DNA from: an uncultured Pseudomonadota bacterium | Lineage (GTDB): Bacteria > Myxococcota > UBA796 | Length of the DNA stretch: 16,004 bases | Assembly: GCA_913040875.1 (NCBI GenBank) | Contig: CAJWHX010000026.1 | Coordinates: 1 to 16,004 of the forward strand | Direction: 5' to 3' | Shown here: one piece after another, positions 1-7,595 of the stretch | Layout of the letters: each line of letters starts with the position of its first letter | Numbering within the stretch: the first letter of the stretch is position 1 | Made by a program: the position numbers and the translations under genes | Notes under the pieces: generated by a model | What the model was told of the DNA's origin: nothing | What the model saw: the letters and a program-made list of their open reading frames with translations, nothing else | Database searches by the model: none

Positions 1-300
1 AATGTTTATTTTGGATAAAATTTCAGAATTAATTGGGATAGAATGTATTAAAACAGAATATAAGTCAAATAAAATAGATGAAAATGTAGAAACAATTTTA
101 GTAAATTTTAAAGAATTATATGAAATAATAATTCACGTTTATAATAATTTGAATAAGGACCAATATTTATTGACAAGAAAATGTTTAAAAATAGTTTATG
201 AAAAGATTAAAGGAATTATTATTAAGTATAATGGTTTTTAGATGATATTAAAATATAATTTAAAGTTTAATAAAATATTATTTAAATAATGGAATTAATT
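1..300. other. AT-rich foreign segment / possible chimeric contig end
   Basis: By hand count only 47 of the first 300 bases are G or C (about 16%), while the following 120 bases are about 52% G+C. The change is abrupt, within a few bases of position 300, and it falls inside the reading frame of a DUF1501-family gene on the minus strand, whose last five codons and stop come from the AT-rich side. No inverted repeats, target-site duplication or transposase are visible, although the left edge of the segment is outside the window. It is either a chimeric assembly join or a recent insertion of DNA from a very low-GC genome; I favour the assembly join. Confidence 0.8.
2..241 (+). CDS. Small lysine/isoleucine-rich protein of unknown function, possibly 5'-partial
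   Basis: This is an open frame of 79 codons from an ATG at the second base of the window to a TAG. Codon use is extremely AT-biased (AAA, AAT, TTA, ATA, ATT), unlike every other gene here, which fits the composition of the surrounding 300 bases. The product is rich in Lys, Ile, Asn and Glu and looks mostly helical, with no signal peptide, cysteine pair or motif I recognise. The real start may lie upstream of the window. No in-frame TGA occurs, so the genetic code of the source cannot be judged. Whether it is a gene at all is uncertain, because open frames are less informative in such AT-rich DNA when stops happen to be absent. It should not be assigned to the host of the rest of the window. 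Confidence 0.4.
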   Translation: MFILDKISELIGIECIKTEYKSNKIDENVETILVNFKELYEIIIHVYNNLNKDQYLLTRKCLKIVYEKIKGIIIKYNGF

Positions 301-968
301 TGTGCATCGGGCTGTGAGTTGACTGTTGAAGGAAACAGATCCACCGACTGTTGAAGACGCTGCCTCCGCTCTAGAGTATCCCAATACTCACGCATTCTCA
401 CCGAGGCACCTTCAGAAGTGTCTCTACTTAAATACGATTGAACCAAATTGTAGTCGACGACAGACTCCTGACGTAAAATGGAAACAAATGTTTGGTCCAC
501 CCTCGATACGTTGTACCCAAGTTCTCCAGTCATCCTTGGTCCCGTTAAGATGGCATATGGCAACGGCAAATTGGAGAATCGTTGTGCAATGATGGAGCCA
601 AAGTCTGGTGCGTTGGTCAATCTGGAACCAGTAAAGAGCAGGCGTTCACATTTTGTGTGACTGATCGAGCCCACTCCAATCCCGTTGATGATCACGCTTT
701 GATTGGCAAACTGATCCATAAATGCTCGAACATTCGGTCTATTGGGTGAGTCCACATAGGTTAGCCCACCAACCGACCGAGTCTCTCCATCGGATGCCGT
801 ATCAATTTGTCGACTGGAAAACTTCGGGTCAAAGAGCATCGAAACGTCCCAGCCACCCTGTGAATACACCACCAATAAACGTTGCGTTTGTTCAGAGGAC
901 GACGCAAGAGACAATCTTGGCATCACTGTCCCCGCACCCAACAATCCCAATAGTCGACGTCTTCTCAT
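282..968 (-). pseudogene. DUF1501-family secreted protein, 3'-truncated at the composition break
   Basis: The N-terminus has a run of four arginines followed by LLGLLGAG and an Ala-rich cleavage region, which looks like a Tat-type export signal. The mature part opens with a strand ending in GGWD (about residues 30-40), typical of the start of DUF1501 proteins (alkaline-phosphatase-like fold), followed later by a GVGSISH segment. I chose the ATG at 968 because it forms an ATGA overlap with the upstream cytochrome stop and has GGAG eight bases before it; an in-frame ATG at 986 is an alternative. Family members are usually around 400 residues or more. This copy gives 228, and the final codons (from about 302 down to 282) lie in AT-rich foreign DNA, so the C-terminal part is missing. 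As the last gene of the operon it probably works with the two upstream haem proteins, as DUF1501 genes commonly do in Planctomycetes and Myxococcota. Its biochemical role is not established. Confidence 0.75.
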
Positions 969-1903
969 TCTCGCCACTCCAGCCATAAATCAATCCACAC
1001 GACATTTTCTTGCATTGGAAAAACAAACTCTGACCCCAGCTGCTGTGGTCCAGTGAACTGCTGACCTTCCCAATGAAGTCCAGACACCGTTGTACCGAAT
1101 GCACTGGAGAGCACATTGTCCCTAGACATTCTCCAGCCCCACTCCTCTCCTTGTTCATTCCACCACTGAACCAGCAATGGATTGGTGTCTCTCTCGTGTA
1201 CATCGAGTTCCCACAAAGACTGATAGGCCTGTATCCCTATCCACGATTGTTCTTCTGTCCACGTATCTCCGTCCATCTCAATCTGAACGGAAACGTCCAA
1301 TGAATCCTGCCAGTTATCAAGTCCCATTGGCAAACCAGGCTCAAAGGAGACCGCCGAGACCTGTCTCCCATTCGTGTCCCACTCTTCATATCCTTCGAAC
1401 ACGGCTTCTGTACCATCGAAAGCATAATACTCCATTCGAGTCAGCGTGTTATCGGGCGCAATACTATCGTTGTCTTCGATGTTTCGATACAAGATGTATC
1501 CATTTTCATACAGACCAAACGTTGAGAAGATCAATCGACTGGTTCCTCTCGCTTCGCCGGCGAATTCTGGCGTACTGGTTTCACTCCCCTGTGCGCCGCA
1601 CAGAGCCCACTGCTTAAACCTCAATCGTTCAGTATCCGATATCCCTCCAGATGGAGGCATGGTTTGAAAGTGTACAGCCCGAACATAGGAACGCACAGCC
1701 CATTGTTTCGCATCTGCGTAGGTGTCTAAATTCACATACTCTGGCGCACCAAATCGCCTTCCAGAAGGCAACTTCGAGGCATGACATCCCGTGCAGTAAT
1801 TCCGTAAAAATGGCTCTCCCACAGTAGCATATGTGATTCGATCATCACATTCCACAGGCAGCTGTGTAGAGTCCTCTGTACAAGCAAACAACAACCACAT
1901 CAT
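965..1903 (-). CDS. Single-haem cytochrome c lipoprotein
   Basis: The predicted 312-residue product starts MMWLLFAC, which looks like a very short lipoprotein signal with the acylated cysteine at position 8. A single c-type haem motif CTGCH lies at residues 37-41, and a methionine in an MPPSGG context at about residue 82 is a plausible distal haem ligand, as in planctomycete-type cytochromes. The remaining about 200 residues are Trp- and acid-rich, probably a beta-rich domain I do not recognise. It would sit in the periplasm or outer membrane and carry electrons or sense redox. The ATG at 1903 overlaps the upstream TGA as ATGA, and its own stop overlaps the DUF1501 start the same way, so the three genes are translationally coupled. 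An ATG immediately after the first is an equally possible start. Confidence in the cytochrome call is high; partner and substrate are unknown. Confidence 0.8.
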   Translation of the reverse strand: MMWLLFACTEDSTQLPVECDDRITYATVGEPFLRNYCTGCHASKLPSGRRFGAPEYVNLDTYADAKQWAVRSYVRAVHFQTMPPSGGISDTERLRFKQWALCGAQGSETSTPEFAGEARGTSRLIFSTFGLYENGYILYRNIEDNDSIAPDNTLTRMEYYAFDGTEAVFEGYEEWDTNGRQVSAVSFEPGLPMGLDNWQDSLDVSVQIEMDGDTWTEEQSWIGIQAYQSLWELDVHERDTNPLLVQWWNEQGEEWGWRMSRDNVLSSAFGTTVSGLHWEGQQFTGPQQLGSEFVFPMQENVVWIDLWLEWRE

Positions 1904-3477
1904 CTGAGCACCGCCCTAGGGTCATGGATCAACACCGCTAGGACTGTTGACCAAGCCGCCAACTCTCCGCGATCTGCGCTCACGTTGTTCCATAGATTGA
2001 CCAAGGCTTGTACTTCAGCATTTGAAGCATCGACGAACTCAGAGTGCAACGTCTGTTTCCAGTGCAATATCTGCCGCTGACGATCCGCATCCGTCTCTCC
2101 CATCACTTCTGTGAGTAGGACTCTGTCCTGAATGCTTTGTGTTAACAGATCATTCTCCAATACATTGGAAAGTTCCGTTGTTAGCCATTCCAGTGCCAGA
2201 TGGTGTCCAACCGTAAAAGCCGAATTGGCGGTCAAAACACCCAGATTGTCTGTGGAACCAAACAACACTCGATGTTCAGGCGACCAAACAAGCTTACTGA
2301 GTACAGGGTCCTCATTGTCAAGACGACTCATTTGGACCAATGTTTCAAGCAGTTGCTCTGGTCTCAACACCCTCGATCTTTGCTGGACATATTCAGGAGA
2401 TTGTACAATGTGACCAACGAGTTGATTGATGGAATAGTCGGACTGTACAAAGATGTGGGTTAAATCAATTTTTTCCAGATCATCAATCTCAGTATCCTCG
2501 ACAAAAAAGTTCCACGTTTGTTCGACCATACACTGAGCAAATCGAGCATCGGATGCAGTGTAGGCGCCCAGTTCACTTAAATTGTTGAGCGGAAGTCCAA
2601 AGAAACTAGGTTCTGTAAGCCCGGCAAACCAACGCTGCTTAAATGTCGATGCCACGCCCTGTTGATCATAGGACAGGTTGATATTCTCTTGGAATGCACC
2701 AAAGACACTGGCTAAGGGGTCTAGACTGGCGTGACAGGTCACACATTCGGGTTGGGTTTGGATAGCGGTTTCAACATTGTCTAACGACACCTGTGAAAAG
2801 TCAAACGCCACATCACGCTCCAGGTAATCCTGACATAGAAACGTGGCGGAGTAATAGTTCGCTCGTGCACGATTGTGATTGAGAAAATCTACAAAGTGAC
2901 GGGTCCACAATACTCTAGAACTCAGGACACCAGCCGCAGGATGCTCTCTCAATGTCTGATGCATCCCCCAATCTAGCAGCTCTGAATCGTCGGCAAAGAC
3001 ACTCGCCAACACCTCATTTGTGGGTACCGAGTCGGTTGTCACAATGTTTGTAAAAGGTGCATTGGATAAGATGGTTTGCTCAATGTAAGCCAGAGGTTCC
3101 CAACCGATCGCTTGTTCTTCTTCGAGAGTGAAAGCCATGGATGCAAACCGCTCCTCTTGTCCAATCCAAACTGCCGTATGAAGAAGGTCATTCCAATACC
3201 ACGCCATCTGATGAGCAAAGGCAGGTTCAGAGAGCCACGAATCCAAGATGTCAGTTATCGTGTCTGGATTTTGAGCGGCCCAGTCCAATTCCTCTGGGGA
3301 CGGCCTGTAGCCTCGAATATCGAGAGAAGCACGGGCAAACCACTGCATACCAAGTTCAGTCACACCAGCACTCCAATCTCGTTCTTCTTCCTGAGATGGA
3401 CTGCGGACGATCTGAACCGTGCTCGAGGCTTCATCTTGACAGCCAAGCAAACTGATGTAAACCAGAAATCCGTTCAT
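1900..3477 (-). CDS. DUF1588/DUF1592-type haem lipoprotein
   Basis: The 525-residue product has a short hydrophobic start ending in LLGC (cysteine 13), consistent with a lipoprotein. Residues about 44-100 (RASLDIRGYRPSPEEL ... AWYWNDLLH) match the N-terminal pattern of the DUF1592/DUF1549 group. Residues about 178-215 (HPAAGVLSSRVLWTRHF) resemble the conserved block of DUF1588, and CVTCH at 245-249 followed by ASLDPLASVFGAF is its haem-binding segment. These domain families are known mainly from Planctomycetes and Myxococcota, in secreted cytochrome proteins paired with DUF1501 or DUF1552 partners; their reaction is not established. The start is fixed within a few codons because an in-frame TGA lies at 3481-3483; no clear Shine-Dalgarno is visible. 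The gene follows the FGE-like lipoprotein gene by 35 bases and overlaps the downstream cytochrome gene by four (ATGA). Confidence 0.78.
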   Translation of the reverse strand: MNGFLVYISLLGCQDEASSTVQIVRSPSQEEERDWSAGVTELGMQWFARASLDIRGYRPSPEELDWAAQNPDTITDILDSWLSEPAFAHQMAWYWNDLLHTAVWIGQEERFASMAFTLEEEQAIGWEPLAYIEQTILSNAPFTNIVTTDSVPTNEVLASVFADDSELLDWGMHQTLREHPAAGVLSSRVLWTRHFVDFLNHNRARANYYSATFLCQDYLERDVAFDFSQVSLDNVETAIQTQPECVTCHASLDPLASVFGAFQENINLSYDQQGVASTFKQRWFAGLTEPSFFGLPLNNLSELGAYTASDARFAQCMVEQTWNFFVEDTEIDDLEKIDLTHIFVQSDYSINQLVGHIVQSPEYVQQRSRVLRPEQLLETLVQMSRLDNEDPVLSKLVWSPEHRVLFGSTDNLGVLTANSAFTVGHHLALEWLTTELSNVLENDLLTQSIQDRVLLTEVMGETDADRQRQILHWKQTLHSEFVDASNAEVQALVNLWNNVSADRGELAAWSTVLAVLIHDPRAVLR

Positions 3478-3512
3478 GGTTCAATTTTAACATAGAAAAT
3501 GGAACGAGACAC

Positions 3513-4502
3513 TCAATCGACCAGACTTCTCACGCACCGAAACCCAATCCCGTTGCTGCTTGCTCCAACCGGTTCTGGTTGACGATAATGAGTTTGAACA
3601 TCTCCAACACCAGTCGCATGATTCCCCGATCGAACGACTCGAGCTTCAAAAGCATTGCCTTGTCCGTCATCAAACCACCCTGTCTCTGGACCAAGAGGGT
3701 CAACTGCTGGTGACTCTGCATAATAATCCATACCAAACCAATCCGATACCCATTCTGCAATGTTTCCCGCCATATCATGAACTCCGTATGGCGATGTGCC
3801 ATCAGGATAACTACCAACAGGAACTGTATCTCCAGTGCACTGCTCTCCGATGAACCCAAAATTGGTCAAGCTGCACGTTGGATCTGAATTTCCCCATGGA
3901 AACTGTCTACCATCATCTCCTCGTGCAGCCTTTTCCCACTCCGCCTCTGTAGGAAGACGTTGATCCATAAACCCACAGTAGGAATCTCCAGACCACTTGA
4001 ACACCTCATTGACAGGATGCTGTTCATAGCCCTCCATCACTACAAAGCCCATGTGCGTCATCAAAATCCGCTCTGGAAAAACGTCATCATCATCATCGAT
4101 ATCGTACAGTTCTAGACCATCTTCCGTGACATTGTCAAATCCCAGTTCAAGCATCTGATTCAAAAAATCCGAGAACTGTTGATTGCTCACTTCATAAACG
4201 TCGATGCAATAGTCAGACAGTGTAATGCTCCGTTGAGGACTACTCCACGGGGTATTGTTTTCTCCCCGCAAGAATTCACCCGCTGGAATGTATCGCTCAG
4301 TCAGTGGCGTCACATTTGAATTGCCATCATCACAATCGGCACGTTCCAAATCAACTGTGCTTGACCACAGTGGGTACCCATCACCATCAGCATCCACCTC
4401 TTCTATCACTTCAGTATCAGTCCCTGTTTCTTGAGCAACAGCCGTGTCTGCATTTATGGCTGAGTCTATTGATTTGGGCTGACAAGCAAAGAACCACAAC
4501 AT
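3513..4502 (-). CDS. FGE/SUMF1-like lipoprotein with MopE-type metal-binding motif
   Basis: The 329-residue product begins MLWFFAC, a very short lipoprotein signal with cysteine 7. Residues 37-66 contain DADGDGYP, then DCDD, ending in VTP. This matches the Asp-rich putative metal-binding motif (MopE type) common in myxobacterial envelope proteins. Residues about 70-329 are a formylglycine-generating-enzyme (SUMF1) domain: YIPAGEFLRG, CIDVYEVSNQQF, RLPTEAEWEKAARG, FPWGN, GVHDMAGNIAEWV, VVRSGN and IGFRCVR. The region that holds two catalytic cysteines in true FGE (between VVRSGN and IGFRC) has none here, so sulfatase activation is unlikely; a binding or other modifying role is inferred. The start is well supported: AAGGAG lies six bases before the ATG, and a TAG closes the frame upstream. 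It is the first gene of the four-gene leftward operon. Confidence 0.85.
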   Translation of the reverse strand: MLWFFACQPKSIDSAINADTAVAQETGTDTEVIEEVDADGDGYPLWSSTVDLERADCDDGNSNVTPLTERYIPAGEFLRGENNTPWSSPQRSITLSDYCIDVYEVSNQQFSDFLNQMLELGFDNVTEDGLELYDIDDDDDVFPERILMTHMGFVVMEGYEQHPVNEVFKWSGDSYCGFMDQRLPTEAEWEKAARGDDGRQFPWGNSDPTCSLTNFGFIGEQCTGDTVPVGSYPDGTSPYGVHDMAGNIAEWVSDWFGMDYYAESPAVDPLGPETGWFDDGQGNAFEARVVRSGNHATGVGDVQTHYRQPEPVGASSNGIGFRCVRSLVD

Positions 4503-4658
4503 TAAGGTCTCCTTGTTTACACACAGTGTATCCTACTGATCGGAAAATCCAACATCCAATTCCTTAGTGATGGTAAACATATTTTTAGATACCCTTTGCG
4601 AAGCGGAATAAAGTAGTACATTAGGCATCAGCTGCATCAAACATTATCCGGATACTCT

Positions 4659-5687
4659 ATGAACCGACTTACATTTATGACCTGGTTAGCTATTGGATGC
4701 AGCAACTCTTCTACCAAGCCTCCTTCTCTAGCTCCGAATATTGTGCGCGGAATTTTAAAAGACTACACAGTGTCCGACTGTGAGTTCGCCGTCAATATCG
4801 ATGTTATTCAAACAGGTATTGAAGAGCCCATCTACCTAACCGAGGTAGATAAAGATGGACGCTTTGAGTTAAAACTCCCCAAAGGGTCTACTGATGCGCC
4901 TCTCCATGTCTACGGATTTTGTTATGACAGTACAACAGATCTGGACTCCGATGTCCCCATTTGGAGTACAGAACCATTTCTTCTATTACCAACATATGAC
5001 GTCAGTAAACCGATCACATTGATCAAAGCCATCCTTCCACAGGATGGGGACTTTGTGGCAGATCCGTTGGTGATCAACGAACGGTCAACAGAGTATACTC
5101 TGTGGTCACAGAACCCCTTACTCATTGAATACTATGACTTGCGGAATCCAAAGCGTGACGCAAGCGCTGCAGGAAGCCTCCCTGAGATCCGACAAGGTGG
5201 GATCTCAACGAAGACTCAACTTACACATATCTTTGCATTGTTGTCGTTTCTCAAGGCAAACAGTGAACCCTACTTACAAGAGTTACTGCTCCCGCATCCT
5301 GAAGATATCCAAAAATTACATCCAGACCTACTTCCAACCTCACCACACCTCCAAATCACTCGGGGAGTGTTGGACAATGCTTGTCTCGCACTCAAGTTGC
5401 CATGCCCCTCGTTGAACACCCTGAGACAGCAACAGTGGATCGTAAATGACAAGTCTAGCCTACCAGAACCCAAGGTCACTCAATTAAAAGCCCAACTTTG
5501 GTTTACCGGTCACCACTTTATTCAACAACTCTTACTCACCCAACAAACCATTCCCCTCACAATCCCTATGCCCTCGGATCTGAAGACTATCAAGACAGTT
5601 GAAGATGCCAACGTCATCCGTGCACGCTGGGATGAACTGTATGAAACGTACAAGGTTACCAAGGTGTATATTTATGAATCTTTCTAG
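4659..5687 (+). CDS. Lipoprotein of unknown function
   Basis: I do not recognise this 342-residue protein. It starts with an arginine and a short hydrophobic stretch ending LAIGC (cysteine 14), followed by Ser/Thr/Pro, as expected of a lipoprotein. An in-frame ATG at 4677 would give an eight-residue signal (MTWLAIGC) like those of the neighbouring operon. Residues about 27-95 (IVRGILKDYTVSDCEFAV ... DGRFELKLP) resemble a carboxypeptidase-regulatory-like or transthyretin-like beta-sandwich, in which a DGRFEL-type segment is typical; this is a weak impression. The remainder is Leu/Gln/Pro-rich and probably helical. No Shine-Dalgarno is seen at either ATG. The gene is divergent from the FGE-like lipoprotein operon (156 bases between) and ends 25 bases from the convergent triple-FGE gene. 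The location suggests an envelope role. Confidence 0.6.
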   Translation: MNRLTFMTWLAIGCSNSSTKPPSLAPNIVRGILKDYTVSDCEFAVNIDVIQTGIEEPIYLTEVDKDGRFELKLPKGSTDAPLHVYGFCYDSTTDLDSDVPIWSTEPFLLLPTYDVSKPITLIKAILPQDGDFVADPLVINERSTEYTLWSQNPLLIEYYDLRNPKRDASAAGSLPEIRQGGISTKTQLTHIFALLSFLKANSEPYLQELLLPHPEDIQKLHPDLLPTSPHLQITRGVLDNACLALKLPCPSLNTLRQQQWIVNDKSSLPEPKVTQLKAQLWFTGHHFIQQLLLTQQTIPLTIPMPSDLKTIKTVEDANVIRARWDELYETYKVTKVYIYESF

Positions 5688-5712
5688 AACTAGTTCACAT
5701 GCAACTTTACAT

Positions 5713-7410
5713 TTACTGGAGCGCGTCCAGACAGCATCGAGTACCCACATCGGTTGCCATCGTAGCGCTGTCAGAGAAGAATGCTCTGGAACGGCAACGA
5801 CCCAAACCAGCTGACAAAATGGAGCCACCTCCCCGCAGTACACCGCCATCGTCATTGTCTAGAGTCACCCATTCCCAAACGTTGCCCGTCATATCAAAAA
5901 CCCCATCAGGAGTTCTGCACTGTGGATGACTGGCACTATTTGCAATCACAGTTCTAGAAGCAACATCTTTTGAGGCGCAAACCGCCGAACGATATTGAGA
6001 ACCATAGGGATACCCCTTCCAATCTGGTCCCTCACAGGCAAGTGTCCATTCCGCTTCAGTACACAAACGTTTGTTTTGTTGCTGACAAGCCGTCTTTGCA
6101 TCACTCAAAGTCATCGAGTTTGTGGGTCGATCGGCTACTTGATTGGGAAACTCATATTGATCGATACAAAAATTACCGATTCCAATCATATCATCAGGGC
6201 ACTTACCCCCACCCCAAGTCAGACCAGTCGGTACCCATTCTTCCCCACGACAACATCGAAACCCCACATCCTCATACGCCATATTTTTAGAGGTCACCGG
6301 ATATCCATCAAAAGGTCGGCAGAGTCCCTTCTGAGGCTCTACCATCCATGACCCCCCGCGAATCTCAGCGAGTTCACGCATCTGGTCATCCAAACCCACT
6401 GAGAGAAGGGGCGCTGTAAACGGTGTGGACGTCCACTCCCAAACCCCTCCTGACATATCGTGTAAACCGTATATATTTGTACAGGCTTTCATCGTTCCTG
6501 AGGGTACCGGACTACTCAGTTCTAACGCGCAACCACCCTTCACATAATGACCACCCATCGAAAAGGCCTGACCATCTCCACTACAAGCCTGCTCCCATTC
6601 ATATACACCACACAAACGCTTACCGGCTTGTGAACAGTATTCGGTTGCCTCTGTCCAAGTGACAGCAGCCATTGGCGATGTTCCTTTGCGATTCGGGTAC
6701 TCGTAGCGATCCATCCAACCACCGTGGGGAAGTTGAACTTCATTTGTCGCATCGTATTGCTGTGTACTCTGAGCCGATTTGAGACGTTGTTGTCGGTCCA
6801 AGGAAACCAGTTCTTCTGTCAGTGGGGTTTTACTCCAACAACAGCGGGTTCCTGCAGATACAATCTTGTGAGTTGGACTCAGTCGATAATCGGGCATCCT
6901 AGAGTATCTTCCCGTACAGTCTGCGTAGATCTCATGGGTGTAACTGGCACCGCCTTCAAGCATCCCTCCTAGACCTTTCCAATCATCCAAAACCCACTCT
7001 TCTAGATTTCCAATCATATCAATGACGCCAGCAGAGGTTTTACAATCTGGAAAAGAACCAGAAGGCACAAATTGTTCCTTTGACATCATCGATGTATGAG
7101 TCGAAGTTTGTGCTGGAGATTGATTACAGGTTCCGAAAACGTGCTCTGCACCGTATCCATAACGCAAGTTCTCTAGTCCTAAGCAAGCATGTCGCCATTC
7201 TGCACTTGTACACAGTCGCTTCTCTTCGTCTGCACACAAATCTTGAGCCTCTACAAGAGACAGACCGGATAATGGTGTTGCACCCGTTCTATTTGGATAC
7301 TCAAATCTATCAATATAATACGCAGGGATATCTGAGGTTCCATCAATGGAAACCATTGTCGTAAAATCTGGCTCTCCAAAAGCCGTTCGAACAATCAACC
7401 ACATGTACAT
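5713..7410 (-). CDS. Protein with three tandem FGE/SUMF1-like domains
   Basis: Numbering is from the ATG at 7410 (565 residues). Three repeats of the formylglycine-generating-enzyme fold follow each other, at about residues 19-191, 231-387 and 408-560. Each has the signature order: an IDxxEYPN-like start (YIDRFEYPN, WMDRYEYPN, CIDQYEFPN), KRLC followed by EW and AC, a DM-G-EW block (VIDMIGNLEEW, LHDMSGGVWEW, FDMTGNVWEW), a GG-S or similar turn, and an end in RCC. True FGE uses two cysteines before the final block; each repeat here keeps only one there (DCTGR, GLCRP, GRCRS), so formylglycine formation is doubtful. The start is uncertain: the frame is open to a TTG at 7488, but that would pass through the tRNA terminator, so the ATG at 7410 (or 7404) beginning MYMWLIV, a short hydrophobic export-like stretch, is preferred. 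No Shine-Dalgarno is visible. Transcription may come by read-through from the tRNA-Trp unit. Confidence 0.82.
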   Translation of the reverse strand: MYMWLIVRTAFGEPDFTTMVSIDGTSDIPAYYIDRFEYPNRTGATPLSGLSLVEAQDLCADEEKRLCTSAEWRHACLGLENLRYGYGAEHVFGTCNQSPAQTSTHTSMMSKEQFVPSGSFPDCKTSAGVIDMIGNLEEWVLDDWKGLGGMLEGGASYTHEIYADCTGRYSRMPDYRLSPTHKIVSAGTRCCWSKTPLTEELVSLDRQQRLKSAQSTQQYDATNEVQLPHGGWMDRYEYPNRKGTSPMAAVTWTEATEYCSQAGKRLCGVYEWEQACSGDGQAFSMGGHYVKGGCALELSSPVPSGTMKACTNIYGLHDMSGGVWEWTSTPFTAPLLSVGLDDQMRELAEIRGGSWMVEPQKGLCRPFDGYPVTSKNMAYEDVGFRCCRGEEWVPTGLTWGGGKCPDDMIGIGNFCIDQYEFPNQVADRPTNSMTLSDAKTACQQQNKRLCTEAEWTLACEGPDWKGYPYGSQYRSAVCASKDVASRTVIANSASHPQCRTPDGVFDMTGNVWEWVTLDNDDGGVLRGGGSILSAGLGRCRSRAFFSDSATMATDVGTRCCLDALQ

Positions 7411-7434
7411 CTGTTGGCTGTAACAACACCAGAC

Positions 7435-7480
7435 AAAAAATGAAAACACCTCTGTAGGAAAACAAGAGTTCTTACAGAGG
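7435..7480 (-). terminator. Rho-independent-like terminator after tRNA-Trp
   Basis: On the minus strand CCTCTGTA (7480-7473) pairs perfectly with TACAGAGG (7456-7449), with 16 bases between that can add a few inner pairs. It is followed by TTTT and then six T (7440-7435). It lies 30 bases beyond the tRNA 3' end and just before the triple-FGE coding region, so it may end tRNA transcripts or meter read-through into that gene. Confidence 0.65.
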
Positions 7481-7510
7481 CGAAACAACTTAAATACAGA
7501 AGTAAAAGTG

Positions 7511-7583
7511 CACGCCTTGAGAGACTCGAACTCCCGACCTGCTGATTTGGAATCAGCTGCTCTACCAACTGAGCTAAAGACGC
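7511..7583 (-). tRNA. tRNA-Trp (anticodon CCA)
   Basis: The minus strand folds into a full cloverleaf of 73 bases: acceptor GCGTCTT / AAGGCGT, D-stem GCTC/GAGC with loop AGTTGGTA, anticodon stem GCTGA/TCAGC with loop TTCCAAA, variable AGGTC, and T-arm GGGAG-TTCGAGT-CTCTC. The loop places CCA at positions 34-36, which reads TGG (tryptophan). The discriminator is G, as expected for tRNA-Trp. The first acceptor pair is a G-T wobble, and CCA is not encoded (CAC follows the discriminator), so the CCA end must be added by nucleotidyltransferase. Confidence 0.96.
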
Positions 7584-7595
7584 ATATTTTCAGAA

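Noticed and set aside
282..310. Simple frameshift as the cause of the DUF1501 truncation
   Set aside because: Base composition changes completely past the point, and no DUF1501-like sequence continues in any frame, so DNA is missing rather than shifted.
1177..1617. 146-codon open frame opposite the cytochrome gene
   Set aside because: It is antisense to a gene with a haem motif and coupled starts; composition is Arg/Pro/His-rich, as typical of shadows.
5684..5693. CTAGAACTAG palindrome between convergent genes as a terminator
   Set aside because: It is only a four-pair arm with a two-base centre and has no T-run, so it is too weak to call.
7411..7488. N-terminal extension of the triple-FGE frame to a TTG at 7488
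   Set aside because: It would have to be translated through the tRNA terminator hairpin, uses a rare start, and has no Shine-Dalgarno or family likeness.
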